A stretch of DNA of 64,000 nucleotides from Shewanella insulae (lineage in GTDB: Bacteria > Pseudomonadota > Gammaproteobacteria > Enterobacterales > Shewanellaceae): positions 62,001 to 126,000 of the forward strand of contig NZ_WRPA01000010.1 in the NCBI RefSeq assembly GCF_009831655.1, in the 5' to 3' direction. Below the pieces are notes generated by a model. The model was not told where the DNA came from. It made no database searches and saw only the letters and a list, made by a program, of their open reading frames with translations. Below, one piece after another: positions 37,716-45,942 of this stretch. Each line of letters starts with the position of its first letter. Position 1 is the first letter of the stretch. Made by a program: the position numbers and the translations under genes.

Positions 37716-37748
37716 GAAAAAAACGCCACTTTAGAGTGGCGTTTTTTT
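37716..37748. terminator. bidirectional rho-independent terminator
   Basis: AAACGCCACT and AGTGGCGTTT form a GC-rich stem with a tiny loop, with A runs on the left and TTTTTTT on the right. It ends the oligopeptide transporter gene and, read the other way, also the RssB-like gene. Confidence 0.9.
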
Positions 37749-37791
37749 ATTTATAGACTTAAGAAAATATAGAAATGATGGCAAGTAATAA

Positions 37792-38895
37792 TTAGAAACT
37801 CATCTGCACATAACCACCCGGAGCGACTTCCGGACTGTAACTCAGCCCAACAAACTCATCATTGAGTAGCATCTCCCTATGCTTAACGCTGCTTGAAACC
37901 ACACACAGGCTCTCTCCCGGCATCAAGTTTCTAAACTGAGTGCTGGGTTGCCCCCATTCTAAAATACCCAACTGCAGGGCGTCAGGCATTGCTAGCGGCA
38001 TCAATCCTTCCTCATTGCGGATATAGCACCTCAGCCCTTTACCCGCCTGGGCAATGGACGCACGGTAATGGGTAAGCTCGACTACCGCATAAACAATATC
38101 GACATAGATATCCAGGCCCGACTTACTCATCCGCTCATTGAGGTAACTCAGCATGTTAAAGGGCTCGATAACGGTTTCCGTATTGTCATTGCGGAACCGT
38201 TTGAGTTTCTGATTCACGAAGCTCTTAAGCAGTACGCTGGCAAAGGCACAACGATTATCTTGAGGATGGAAATGCGCCATATACATGATGAGGTAGCGCT
38301 CACCCACATTCACACTATCGATAAAGTAGGCACTGACTTCGTCATGCTTAAACAGGCTATAGTCGATCTTAGCCTTGGGATAATCTATGACAGACGGGGG
38401 AAATAATTGCTGCTGTACGCTCTTGGCCGCCTCGGCATTCTGTTCAAGCAGGCTAAGGTGTTCCTCCAGCTCTTGATAGGACAACTCGTCGAGATCTTCC
38501 AGCTGCACATCTTGCTGGTTAGAGCCTCCTACGCACTGGCGGATTGCATTTTCGATAAGGCAGAGATCGTTAACCGGCTTGACCAAGTAATCGCTTGCGC
38601 CCACTCTGAGCGCCTCGACCACATCGGCCATCACCTGATTGCCGGATATCACGATGGAGAGCGTATCTGGCTTGCGCTTAATCATCTGTTTGAGCATATC
38701 TAGCCCACCTAGAATAGGCATGCTGAGATCGGCCAGCACTATGTCGAAATCACGCTGACTAAACCGCTCTAACCCCTGCTGACCATCATCGGCCTCGACA
38801 ACGGTCGCACCGCGATTAGTCAGGAAGGCGGCCACAATACTACGAAATACCGGGTCGTCTTCCACTAACAGTATCACTAGATCTTCTAACGCCAT
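37792..38895 (-). CDS. RssB-like response regulator with degenerate PP2C-type output domain
   Basis: The 367-residue protein has an N-terminal receiver domain (VILLVEDDPVFRSI at residues 7-20, phospho-acceptor Asp in DIVLADLSMP near residue 56, VISG, and Lys in DYLVKP). A linker with a helical stretch (about 130-165) leads to a SpoIIE/PP2C-like domain that lacks clear metal aspartates, as in E. coli RssB. RssB hands the stationary-phase sigma factor RpoS to ClpXP. Similarity such as RSIVAAFLTNRGATVVEADDG supports this; a different anti-sigma-type role is possible. Confidence 0.72.
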   Translation of the reverse strand: MALEDLVILLVEDDPVFRSIVAAFLTNRGATVVEADDGQQGLERFSQRDFDIVLADLSMPILGGLDMLKQMIKRKPDTLSIVISGNQVMADVVEALRVGASDYLVKPVNDLCLIENAIRQCVGGSNQQDVQLEDLDELSYQELEEHLSLLEQNAEAAKSVQQQLFPPSVIDYPKAKIDYSLFKHDEVSAYFIDSVNVGERYLIMYMAHFHPQDNRCAFASVLLKSFVNQKLKRFRNDNTETVIEPFNMLSYLNERMSKSGLDIYVDIVYAVVELTHYRASIAQAGKGLRCYIRNEEGLMPLAMPDALQLGILEWGQPSTQFRNLMPGESLCVVSSSVKHREMLLNDEFVGLSYSPEVAPGGYVQMSF

Positions 38896-39025
38896 TTAGC
38901 TTCCCCAGGCTTGCACTCTGGCTAAGCCGCAAAATCTAGTACATCCCTATACGCCTAGATAAGCAACATCTTATTGCTGATTCCTTCGCCTATTATAAAA
39001 CAATGAGTTATGCGGGATACTGATG

Positions 39026-39820
39026 TTAATCAAGCTCTGTCATGTATTCGTCGAGCAATTCGTCGAGCAATTCGTCATCATCAGTCGACACGGGTATGTC
39101 GCCATCATAAACTTTATAGTCAAGATGCTGAAAATACGCTTCCTTAACAAAAGTGTAGGGGTCAAGTGCATTATCGACAAGTCTTTCTTGGTCAATTGCC
39201 GATGCACGCCTATGGACGTTCTTCAGGCCCCACTTGGCCAAGGACTGCCACATGGTGAGTTCAGATAGCGGGAAATAAAGCCCGTCCACCCAATCTGAGG
39301 CGATTTCACGTGTAACATAGGGGCCTAGGAAAGGCGCCATAAAATAAGGACCGTTAGGCACGCCGTAGTAACCGAGCACCTCGTTAAACTCATCCTGTTT
39401 TCGCGCTAGGCCCATCATGTCGGCAACATCGATCACCCCAAGTAAACCTATAGTGGTATTTATGGTGAATCGCCCACCGGCATTGGCGGCCCAGCCCCAC
39501 TTACCCTGCAGAGCGTTGTTCACCATGGAGCTGGGTTCTTCAAAGTTAAGCACGAAATTGTTAACACCCGTCTTTACCGGACGAGGCAAGATGTCGTTGT
39601 AGCCGTGGGCCACGGGGCGGTAGAAATACTTATCGAGAAACTGATAGTTGAAATCCCACATGGCGCGGTTAAAACCTTCCAGAGGATCGCGCTCATCGTT
39701 ATAGATAATGGTCACTTCTGCGGCTGTGCTATCCGTTGCACGCTCATCGCTTGTGTCTGTCTGGGCCAACGCCTGGGCACTAACCAACAGCAGACTCAAC
39801 GCAATCCATTTACACTTCAT
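39026..39820 (-). CDS. mlaA: MlaA/VacJ-family phospholipid-transport protein
   Basis: MlaA forms a channel ring in the outer membrane that removes misplaced phospholipids with OmpC and the MlaC-MlaFEDB system. Family motifs are present: DPLEGFNRAMWDFNYQFLDK, YNDILPRPVKTGVNNFVLNF, GGRFTINTTIGLLGVIDVAD and YYGVPNGPYFMAPFLGP. The 264-residue product has a signal peptide (CKWIALSLLLVSAQALA) ending in a signal-peptidase I site; there is no lipobox cysteine, unlike E. coli MlaA. The acidic C-terminus (DDDELLDELLDEYMTELD) includes a short tandem repeat. A GTG at 39862 is a less likely start. Confidence 0.85.
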   Translation of the reverse strand: MKCKWIALSLLLVSAQALAQTDTSDERATDSTAAEVTIIYNDERDPLEGFNRAMWDFNYQFLDKYFYRPVAHGYNDILPRPVKTGVNNFVLNFEEPSSMVNNALQGKWGWAANAGGRFTINTTIGLLGVIDVADMMGLARKQDEFNEVLGYYGVPNGPYFMAPFLGPYVTREIASDWVDGLYFPLSELTMWQSLAKWGLKNVHRRASAIDQERLVDNALDPYTFVKEAYFQHLDYKVYDGDIPVSTDDDELLDELLDEYMTELD

Positions 39821-39838
39821 ATAAATTAGTTTCCTAAT

Positions 39839-39894
39839 TAGTATTAACACGGCTAAAGTCACCAGCTATTGTTGACGATAAAGTGTTAATACTA
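39839..39894. promoter_or_regulatory. 12-bp perfect inverted repeat upstream of mlaA
   Basis: TAGTATTAACAC (39839-39850) and GTGTTAATACTA (39883-39894) are perfect inverted copies separated by 32 bp. They lie between the divergent mlaA and FliK-like genes. This could be a two-site operator or the ends of a small repeat element. Confidence 0.4.
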
Positions 39895-40007
39895 GACTAC
39901 ACAGTTTGGTTTTCCTTTTCAGATCGCTAAGGATACTCAGCAAAAGCGATAGGTCAAATTGAATTTTGTAATAAGACATTCATGGAGCATCAATTTGAGG
40001 TTAACAA

Positions 40008-42128
40008 TTGAGTAATTCCCGCATCGACATGCCCGCCCCAGCGGTATCAGACGCCAGGGGTAACAGCACCACCGAAGGTGTTCAGGCCAAAAACATTCCG
40101 GTAGAAATAGTATCGACTCCCCAAGGCGATAAGCTCAGGCTTAATAATCGCGAGCTGGCGATCACCTATCTCGATAGCAAAGATCAGCAAAGCCTGAAAC
40201 AAGATGCCATACGTCTTACAGTATTGACCCAATTAAGCGCCGCCGCTAATTCAACTTCTATGATGAATGCCAGCGTGCAGGCTCAGGGGCAGCCAACTTC
40301 CCTCCCCTTACCCAAGGGACTACTCGCCTATATCAATGCCAACCAGATAAGCCTGCAGCAACTAGCCAATTTTGCCAACCGCCCACAAGGCTACCCCCTG
40401 GGTGAGGTACAACTAACAGCAAACCAGCTATTTTTTAATGACTCACAACTCGTCAGACTACCCAGCCCACCCATCTCTGACGGACAGTACATCGCAAAGA
40501 TAGCCATGACACAGGGGCAGCTTACGCTGCTCCTCACTCCAAAGTTGGCCGAGGTGAGCCTACAACTGATGCCTGTGGGTAAAGACGCGCTCATGGGCAA
40601 TGCCAACTCTCCCGAGTACTACCTTACAACAGCATCATCCCAAGCGCTCATCAGCAAACCCGAGTTAGCCAGCGCTTACCACCAGCTAATTAACACCCTG
40701 GCAAAAACATCCTTAACGCCTGAGTCATTAAATGGGCTTATCAAAGAGTTAACCACACCAAAGCGTCCCGGTGACTCCTTGCCCACAGCCCAGCCAAGCA
40801 AGGCATCGGCTAACCGGGTTTTATCGAATGAACACTTTCGCCAGTTGCCGCTACGTAGCGCCCTGACCAGTGATAAGACAGTAGCGGCCATCAATTTGCT
40901 GTTCGGTAAATCCCTTGTCTCAGCACATGCATCTGGTAGTACCATGGGGGCTGCTGGGCCGAATCATGCTCAGGCTCCACTGCTTAGAGATATCGCTCAG
41001 ATAACCCAGAGCCAGCTCTATCAGAGAGTCAGCGCCATGCTCACAGGGATCAGGCTAGAGGCTATAGGGCAAACCGTGCCTCAAGCAACACCTCAAGCTC
41101 TTCCTCAGGGCATCCCCATTGAACAAGGGGTCACTAAGACTATCGGTCAGTTGCAACATGGTTCTGCCTCACTCACTCAGCTAACCGCCTTGGAGAAACA
41201 AGCAGGACTAATATCACCAAGGGGCATAGCACCGCAGTCAGGAGATGTTAGTCAAGCATCGACAACCGCCGCAACCTTAAACGCTAAAGGAATCAATCCC
41301 AGAGAACTAGGTCATAGAGGGCTGAATCTCGCGCTTGGACAACTAACAGATAAAGCCATGGCGACAGCAAAAGCCACTGCCCAGGGACGAAACTTGCTGC
41401 AGTTAGTACAGCAACTTCTGCCACTAGCCTTTCCCAGGCCCCTTAGCGAGTTAGCGAGTCCTAGCTCATTGAAGCAGGAGCTTATCGATAGCCTCGCCGG
41501 CATCGCTGCTCCGGCAGGGCCTGTCGCTAGCCTCGGCAATATCACGAGTCACGCCGGCACCATAGGGGTACTGTTTCAGTTGCTTCTTGGCAGGCAGGTG
41601 AAAAACCAGTCCGGCGGGAAATCCTCAAACCAGGTGCAATCCCTGCAGCAACTCGCGTCCGGCAGTCAGCTACTCGGGCTGCTCGAGAAAGGCGGCGGTC
41701 TAGAGTCAATGGGTAAGTTAATATCCAACCTGTCCCTCTATCAACAGGCCAGCAGCGATACGCCGCAATCCACCAACTGGTACTTTACCCTGCCCTACAT
41801 GATTGAGCACAGGCATGAGGAGCTTGAAGGACATTTCAGCCAGGAAGAGCAGGAAAAAAATGCATCTCCACACTGGCGATTACAGCTTAAGTTCAACCTG
41901 AGTCAGGCTGGCCTATTGATCAACGCTGATGTAAAAGAGGGTCGCCTAAACCTGGGCTTTACCTCTGAGGATCAAAAGCTGCTCGATAATATCGAACAAA
42001 GACTCGCGGCCCTGGAGCAGAAAATTCAGGCTATTGGCTTAACCCCAAACAATATCAAAACTCAAGTTTCCCAGGTGCCCGCCTCCCTATTGCCGGGCGA
42101 GCACTACTTGGTAAAGATAAAGGCCTAA
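40008..42128 (+). CDS. FliK-like (Flg_hook-type) protein paired with an FlhB paralogue
   Basis: A 706-residue protein. The first ~550 residues are Gln-, Ala-, Ser- and Thr-rich and probably disordered. The last ~120 (HWRLQLKFNLSQAGLLINADVKEGRLNLGFTSEDQKLLDNIEQRLAAL...) resemble the C-terminal domain of flagellar hook-length control proteins. The start is TTG (40008) with GAGG 7 bases upstream; the next ATG at 40029 has no such site. It overlaps by 1 bp (TAATG) the FlhB-like gene, the same pairing as ylqG/ylqH in Bacillus. A true fliK lies at 61.3-63.0 kb, so this one has another, unknown role. Confidence 0.7.
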   Translation: MSNSRIDMPAPAVSDARGNSTTEGVQAKNIPVEIVSTPQGDKLRLNNRELAITYLDSKDQQSLKQDAIRLTVLTQLSAAANSTSMMNASVQAQGQPTSLPLPKGLLAYINANQISLQQLANFANRPQGYPLGEVQLTANQLFFNDSQLVRLPSPPISDGQYIAKIAMTQGQLTLLLTPKLAEVSLQLMPVGKDALMGNANSPEYYLTTASSQALISKPELASAYHQLINTLAKTSLTPESLNGLIKELTTPKRPGDSLPTAQPSKASANRVLSNEHFRQLPLRSALTSDKTVAAINLLFGKSLVSAHASGSTMGAAGPNHAQAPLLRDIAQITQSQLYQRVSAMLTGIRLEAIGQTVPQATPQALPQGIPIEQGVTKTIGQLQHGSASLTQLTALEKQAGLISPRGIAPQSGDVSQASTTAATLNAKGINPRELGHRGLNLALGQLTDKAMATAKATAQGRNLLQLVQQLLPLAFPRPLSELASPSSLKQELIDSLAGIAAPAGPVASLGNITSHAGTIGVLFQLLLGRQVKNQSGGKSSNQVQSLQQLASGSQLLGLLEKGGGLESMGKLISNLSLYQQASSDTPQSTNWYFTLPYMIEHRHEELEGHFSQEEQEKNASPHWRLQLKFNLSQAGLLINADVKEGRLNLGFTSEDQKLLDNIEQRLAALEQKIQAIGLTPNNIKTQVSQVPASLLPGEHYLVKIKA

Positions 42129-42496
42129 TGATGAGTTCATACGACGATTCACCAGACAAGTCACACGATAATTCAAACGATAACTCAAACAGTAACCAAC
42201 ACAGGCCTTCTCAGGCAGCAGCCCTGCGCTATGACGGAAAATCGGCACCGCAGATCACCGCCAAGGGGGAAGACTTAGTCGCCGAGGAGATCATCGCCAT
42301 CGCCAAGGAGGCTGGCATCTATATTCATCAAGATGCCAATCTGAGTAATTTCTTGCAAAAACTGGAGATAGGAGAGGAGATCCCCAAGGAACTATATCTG
42401 CTCATTGCCGAACTGATCGCCTTCGTCTATATGCTAGATGGCAAGTTCCCTGAGCGTTGGGATAATATGCATAAGAGGATCATGCAAGAGGTGTGA
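42128..42496 (+). CDS. FlhB C-terminal-domain paralogue (FlhX/YlqH-like)
   Basis: The 122-residue protein consists of a polar Asn/Ser-rich head (1-30) and the cytoplasmic export-gate domain: AALRYDGKSAPQITAKGEDLVAEEIIAIAKEAGIYIHQD, then LELxxEIPxELY, as at the end of FlhB. It lacks the membrane part and the NP(T/E)H autocleavage site; the piece matches the segment downstream of the cleavage point. Such proteins can partly replace the FlhB C-domain in some bacteria. It is translationally coupled to the FliK-like gene. Confidence 0.8.
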   Translation: MMSSYDDSPDKSHDNSNDNSNSNQHRPSQAAALRYDGKSAPQITAKGEDLVAEEIIAIAKEAGIYIHQDANLSNFLQKLEIGEEIPKELYLLIAELIAFVYMLDGKFPERWDNMHKRIMQEV

Positions 42497-42528
42497 TATT
42501 CAAATCATTCATTTTAGAAAGAGTGCCA

Positions 42529-42948
42529 TCACCCTTTACCATGAAGGCGCAGCAATAGCTCGGCCTCGGCCTTAGGCAATTCACACTCCTTAACCAGCTC
42601 ATCGATATCGGCGCCGAGTTCGACCATCTTCATCGCTCGGGTATAGAGCCTGGCCTGAGGTTCATCCGCCACCGTCTCATCGATTCGGGCCTCCTGTTTG
42701 GTCACCCGCTTCTCAAGTTCAAGCATGCGCCGACCAACCCCTATGGTGCCCGATCTCAACTCCTGCAGCTCCTGCTTTACCGCCTCACGCTGCCTATCGT
42801 TCTCTTTGACCAGTAGGGTCAGAGCATCGATCTTAGCTTTTAGCTTGCTGGTCTGTTTCTGCTGATACAGCACCAGTGCAAGACAGGCAACCACATAAAG
42901 TAACGCCGCGATTAAGATCTCATCGCCTATCATAAATGCCAACTCCAT
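42529..42948 (-). CDS. DUF2802 membrane-anchored coiled-coil protein
   Basis: A 139-residue protein with one N-terminal span (GDEILIAALLYVVACLALVLY), a charged coiled coil (about 35-100), and a C-terminal helix-turn-helix-like tail (ARLYTRAMKMVELGADIDELVKECELPKAEAELLLRLHG). DUF2802 genes lie next to cheW in many polar-flagellated gammaproteobacteria and may link to motility; the function is unknown. The strong terminator behind cheW implies its own promoter or partial readthrough. Confidence 0.75.
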   Translation of the reverse strand: MELAFMIGDEILIAALLYVVACLALVLYQQKQTSKLKAKIDALTLLVKENDRQREAVKQELQELRSGTIGVGRRMLELEKRVTKQEARIDETVADEPQARLYTRAMKMVELGADIDELVKECELPKAEAELLLRLHGKG

Positions 42949-42984
42949 TAACCTTCATATCTACGCTCGACCTTTTATCCCACT

Positions 42985-43015
42985 AAAAAAGCCATCGAAC
43001 GAGGCGACGGCTTTT
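42985..43015 (-). terminator. rho-independent terminator after cheW
   Basis: On the minus strand AAAGCCGTCG and CGATGGCTTT pair with one G·U/mismatch position around a 7-base loop, followed by six T. It is a strong intrinsic terminator and probably ends the long flagellar-chemotaxis operon. Confidence 0.8.
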
Positions 43016-43047
43016 ATCGTCAATGGCAATTCATCGATGGTAAGCGA

Positions 43048-43542
43048 TTAAAGCTGTGCCAGTTCCATCCACTCTTCATCAGAGAGTAACTTATCGAGAT
43101 CCACCAGAATGAGCAATTCATTATCACGATTACTCACACCTTGAATAAACTTGGCACTCTCTTCCGTACCGACATTTGGCGCGTTATCTATCTCCGAGCC
43201 ACGCAGATAGACCACCTCGGCGACGCTATCGACCAGAATACCAATCACCTGCTTCTCGGCCTCGATGATAACAATGCGAGTAGAGTCATCTACCTCGGCA
43301 GAAGGCAAACCAAAACGCGAGCGCGTATCGATTACTGTCACCACATTACCGCGCAGGTTGATGATCCCAAGTACATAATGAGGCGCACCAGGCACTGGCG
43401 CGATCTCGGTGTAACGCAACACCTCCTGCACCTGCATGACGTTGATACCATAGGTCTCGTTATCTAACCGGAAGGTTACCCATTGCAACACTTCATCATC
43501 TTTACCTGCGGCAACTGCCGCGACGTTTTTTGCATCTGCCAT
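43048..43542 (-). CDS. cheW: chemotaxis coupling protein CheW
   Basis: CheW links chemoreceptors to CheA in the polar array. The 164-residue protein is a single CheW domain (VTFRLDNETYGINVMQVQEVLRY, APHYVLGIINLRGNVVTVIDTRSRFGL, ESAKFIQGVSNRDNELLILVDLDKLL). The start is the ATG at 43542 (MADAKN), with GAGG 5 bases upstream. A TTG at 43557 would overlap the previous gene. It lies 7 bp after parP and before a strong terminator. Confidence 0.93.
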   Translation of the reverse strand: MADAKNVAAVAAGKDDEVLQWVTFRLDNETYGINVMQVQEVLRYTEIAPVPGAPHYVLGIINLRGNVVTVIDTRSRFGLPSAEVDDSTRIVIIEAEKQVIGILVDSVAEVVYLRGSEIDNAPNVGTEESAKFIQGVSNRDNELLILVDLDKLLSDEEWMELAQL

Positions 43543-43549
43543 ATCAACC

Positions 43550-44536
43550 TCAGCCAATAGAGTCCTGACTACCTAAACCCAAATTTAATAATTCAATAAG
43601 TGCCTGCACATGTAGAATGCCGCACATCTGTTCTTTTACGACGCCAGCCAACCAGGGGCGTTTACCCGCCTTGGTGCGCCAATTGACTTCTGACTTTAAA
43701 ATTCTGACGGAATTCACCAGAGACTCACAGGCCAATCCCCAGTTACTGTCCTCTAAGAGTACAATATATTGGTAATCAACGGATTGCGCCAGCTCATCAT
43801 CATATTTTTCCGGCATTACCCAGGCGCCAGAATCGACAACATTGAGTTGCGAGTCCCTATGGGTTTGAACCCCCAAATACCAGGCCGGCCGTCCCATGAT
43901 ATGGTTTATCCGATCGACCTTAACGATACCGCCAAGGCTCACGAGTGGCACGGCTAATGTCAGCCCCGCCACCTTAAAAAACAGCACCTGAAACTCATCG
44001 TCAAGTTGCTCTACCAATTGCTCGGTCACCCCGGGTGGTATGGCCCCGGTTTGTGTCTGCAGCGCGGCGGCTAATTCCACCTTATCGACAACGGCTTCCT
44101 CTTGCTTAATACTAGCCGAAGTTTCTAATTTTTCTTTGATTTTTTGCTCAACTTGCGACTCAGATTTCGTTTGAATCGATTTCGCTTGGGTCACGGTTTC
44201 GACGCCAACGGGTTTGGTATCGAGCGTTTTGAGCTCAACCTTGCTTGTGGTCTGAGTACCTACCTCGCTTGCTATCTCAGTCACAGGCGCCAGTAGTTGT
44301 TCGAGCGCGAGTTTATTCAGCGGTGTCGGCGTAGCCTGAGTGATCACAGGGCGAGGTTCAGATTGTCCCGGAAGGGACTGGCGTTTTAGCGCAGGCGTAT
44401 GACCATTTTGACCATCTGGTACTGCCGCTTGCTCGCGCTTTGCGTCAGGCTTACCGGCCGAGATGCCCTCTTCATCGGGCTCGGTCAGCAGCAGTGAAAA
44501 GTAATTGAAAACCGTTTCGTCAACCGAGTTTGACAT
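43550..44536 (-). CDS. parP: CheW-domain protein ParP
   Basis: ParP couples the polar organiser ParC to chemotaxis arrays, as shown in Vibrio. The 328-residue protein has a long, low-complexity, charged linker (about 20-175) and a C-terminal CheW-like domain (FQVLFFKVAGLTLAVPLVSLGGIVKVD, RPAWYLGVQTHRDSQLNVVDS, GILHVQALIELLNLG), which in ParP carries the array-integration part. The ATG at 44536 has AAGGAG 7 bases upstream and overlaps the parC stop by 17 bp. The gene order parC-parP-cheW is that of Vibrio. Confidence 0.85.
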   Translation of the reverse strand: MSNSVDETVFNYFSLLLTEPDEEGISAGKPDAKREQAAVPDGQNGHTPALKRQSLPGQSEPRPVITQATPTPLNKLALEQLLAPVTEIASEVGTQTTSKVELKTLDTKPVGVETVTQAKSIQTKSESQVEQKIKEKLETSASIKQEEAVVDKVELAAALQTQTGAIPPGVTEQLVEQLDDEFQVLFFKVAGLTLAVPLVSLGGIVKVDRINHIMGRPAWYLGVQTHRDSQLNVVDSGAWVMPEKYDDELAQSVDYQYIVLLEDSNWGLACESLVNSVRILKSEVNWRTKAGKRPWLAGVVKEQMCGILHVQALIELLNLGLGSQDSIG

Positions 44537-45311
44537 GCGCAAACTCCTTGGTCAGCAGGTGGTCAAGCAATCTCTCATAGGCCTTCACACCCCGAGAATG
44601 GCTAGCATAATGTGACGCAGGCAGGTGGGCCAGGCTGGCATCACGAAACTTGGTATCGACAGGTATCACGTCAGGCCAGAGCACATCACCATATTCCTCC
44701 CCCAGCTGTTGCAGGGCGGCGGGCGACGCCTTGGTGCGTCTGTCATACATGGTCGGAATGATGGTATAGCTGTAGGTAGTGTTCTTTGAGCGCCCCATGA
44801 GCGTCATGGTCTTGACCATGCGGTCTAGTCCCTTGATCGCCAAAAACTCAGTCTGCACAGGAATAATGATGTGCTCACTGGCCGCTAAGGCATTAACCAT
44901 CAACACACCCAATACCGGGGGACAATCGATGAGGGCCACGTCATACTGGTCGGCAACTAAGGCAAGCAGTCGCTTTAGGATCAGGCCCATCCCTTCCTGA
45001 TGGCCGAGAGAGCGATCCAGCGTCGCCAGCGCCATGGTGGCCGGCAATAAATCTATCCCTTCCACCTTAGTGGGCACGATATGAGCCTGCACCTGATCTT
45101 TTGTCAACTGCTTGTGTTTCAGAAACAGATCATAGAGTGAGGCGGGTACCTCTTCGGAATCTATCCCCAGGTAATAACCCAGTGAAGCATGGGGGTCTGT
45201 ATCTATCATCAAGACTCGCTTCCCCCGCTTTGCCATGGCGCCTGCCAGGCTCGCCACTGTGGTCGTCTTACCCACGCCCCCTTTCTGATTTGCTATGGTC
45301 CAGATCTTCAA
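44520..45311 (-). CDS. parC: ParA-like ATPase ParC, polar localisation of chemotaxis arrays
   Basis: The 263-residue MinD/ParA ATPase has the deviant Walker A KGGVGKTT (residues 10-17), DTDPHASLGYYLG, and VALIDCPPVLGVLMVNAL. Its Vibrio counterpart moves chemotaxis arrays to the flagellated pole so both daughters inherit one. The start is TTG at 45311 (MKIWTIANQ), backed by AAGGGG 7 bases upstream. It overlaps parP and follows a small hypothetical gene. Confidence 0.88.
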   Translation of the reverse strand: MKIWTIANQKGGVGKTTTVASLAGAMAKRGKRVLMIDTDPHASLGYYLGIDSEEVPASLYDLFLKHKQLTKDQVQAHIVPTKVEGIDLLPATMALATLDRSLGHQEGMGLILKRLLALVADQYDVALIDCPPVLGVLMVNALAASEHIIIPVQTEFLAIKGLDRMVKTMTLMGRSKNTTYSYTIIPTMYDRRTKASPAALQQLGEEYGDVLWPDVIPVDTKFRDASLAHLPASHYASHSRGVKAYERLLDHLLTKEFAHVKLG

Positions 45312-45357
45312 GTAAAACCCCTTAAATCGCCGCGCGTATCGCCATCAGGTTATCGTT

Positions 45358-45942
45358 CTAATTATCTTCGCGAGTCGTGACTCGAATGCCGCCATGGGGC
45401 AGGCTTATTACTTTAACACCATCTTTATCTTCTGACAGCTTAACCGCCTGCGATGGCTTATTACCAGCCTGCTGTGCCTTATCTGTGGCGTTTGCCACCT
45501 TTTGCGCAGCCGGTTCTTGTACATCGCTTTTCACCTCGGGCAACAGAGGTGATAACTGACTTTGACTATCAATCACCTGGGGCTCTGCCTCGGCTTCCTG
45601 TCTGGCTATCGCCTCAGGCACCTCAGGGCCAATCTCTACCCGCACCTGGCTGCCGGGTTCGGCCTGTTTGATGATAGACTGAGTAAATTCTGGATTATTC
45701 TCCATCCATTCGGCCAAGGCCTGTGCCTGCTCGTCGGGCACCATGAGTAGCACCTGACTCTCTTCGAGCTGAGTGATCTTCTCCTCGAGCAAGCTATTCT
45801 TATGGCGCAGCTCCAGATACAAAGAACCTGTGACTAAACAGCAAACCAACAAGAGGAAAAACAGCAACAGCACAGTCGTACTGACGCCTTGCCGCTGCCT
45901 AGCCACGCCCACTCTCACGAATGATGGCCTCGGCCATATCAT
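45358..45942 (-). CDS. hypothetical single-span membrane protein between cheB and parC
   Basis: The protein has up to 194 residues, with a strong membrane segment ([20 protein letters not shown]), a short coiled coil ([17 protein letters not shown]) and a periplasmic acidic, Gln/Ala-rich tail. The family is not recognised, but a gene of this kind is common between cheB and parC in Shewanella. The ATG at 45942 overlaps cheB by 44 bp; GTG codons at 45912 or 45906 would give nearly no overlap and may be the real start. Confidence 0.6.
   Translation of the reverse strand: MIWPRPSFVRVGVARQRQGVSTTVLLLFFLLLVCCLVTGSLYLELRHKNSLLEEKITQLEESQVLLMVPDEQAQALAEWMENNPEFTQSIIKQAEPGSQVRVEIGPEVPEAIARQEAEAEPQVIDSQSQLSPLLPEVKSDVQEPAAQKVANATDKAQQAGNKPSQAVKLSEDKDGVKVISLPHGGIRVTTREDN

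Noticed and set aside
39023..39268. Plus-strand frame over the mlaA 3' end as a gene
   Set aside because: It is the mirror of mlaA's coding sequence, with no ribosome site and no recognisable family.
42128..42496. Fragment of a decayed second flhB
   Set aside because: The frame is intact, has its own start coupled to the gene before it, and matches the known free-standing FlhB C-domain family, so it is a gene and not a remnant.
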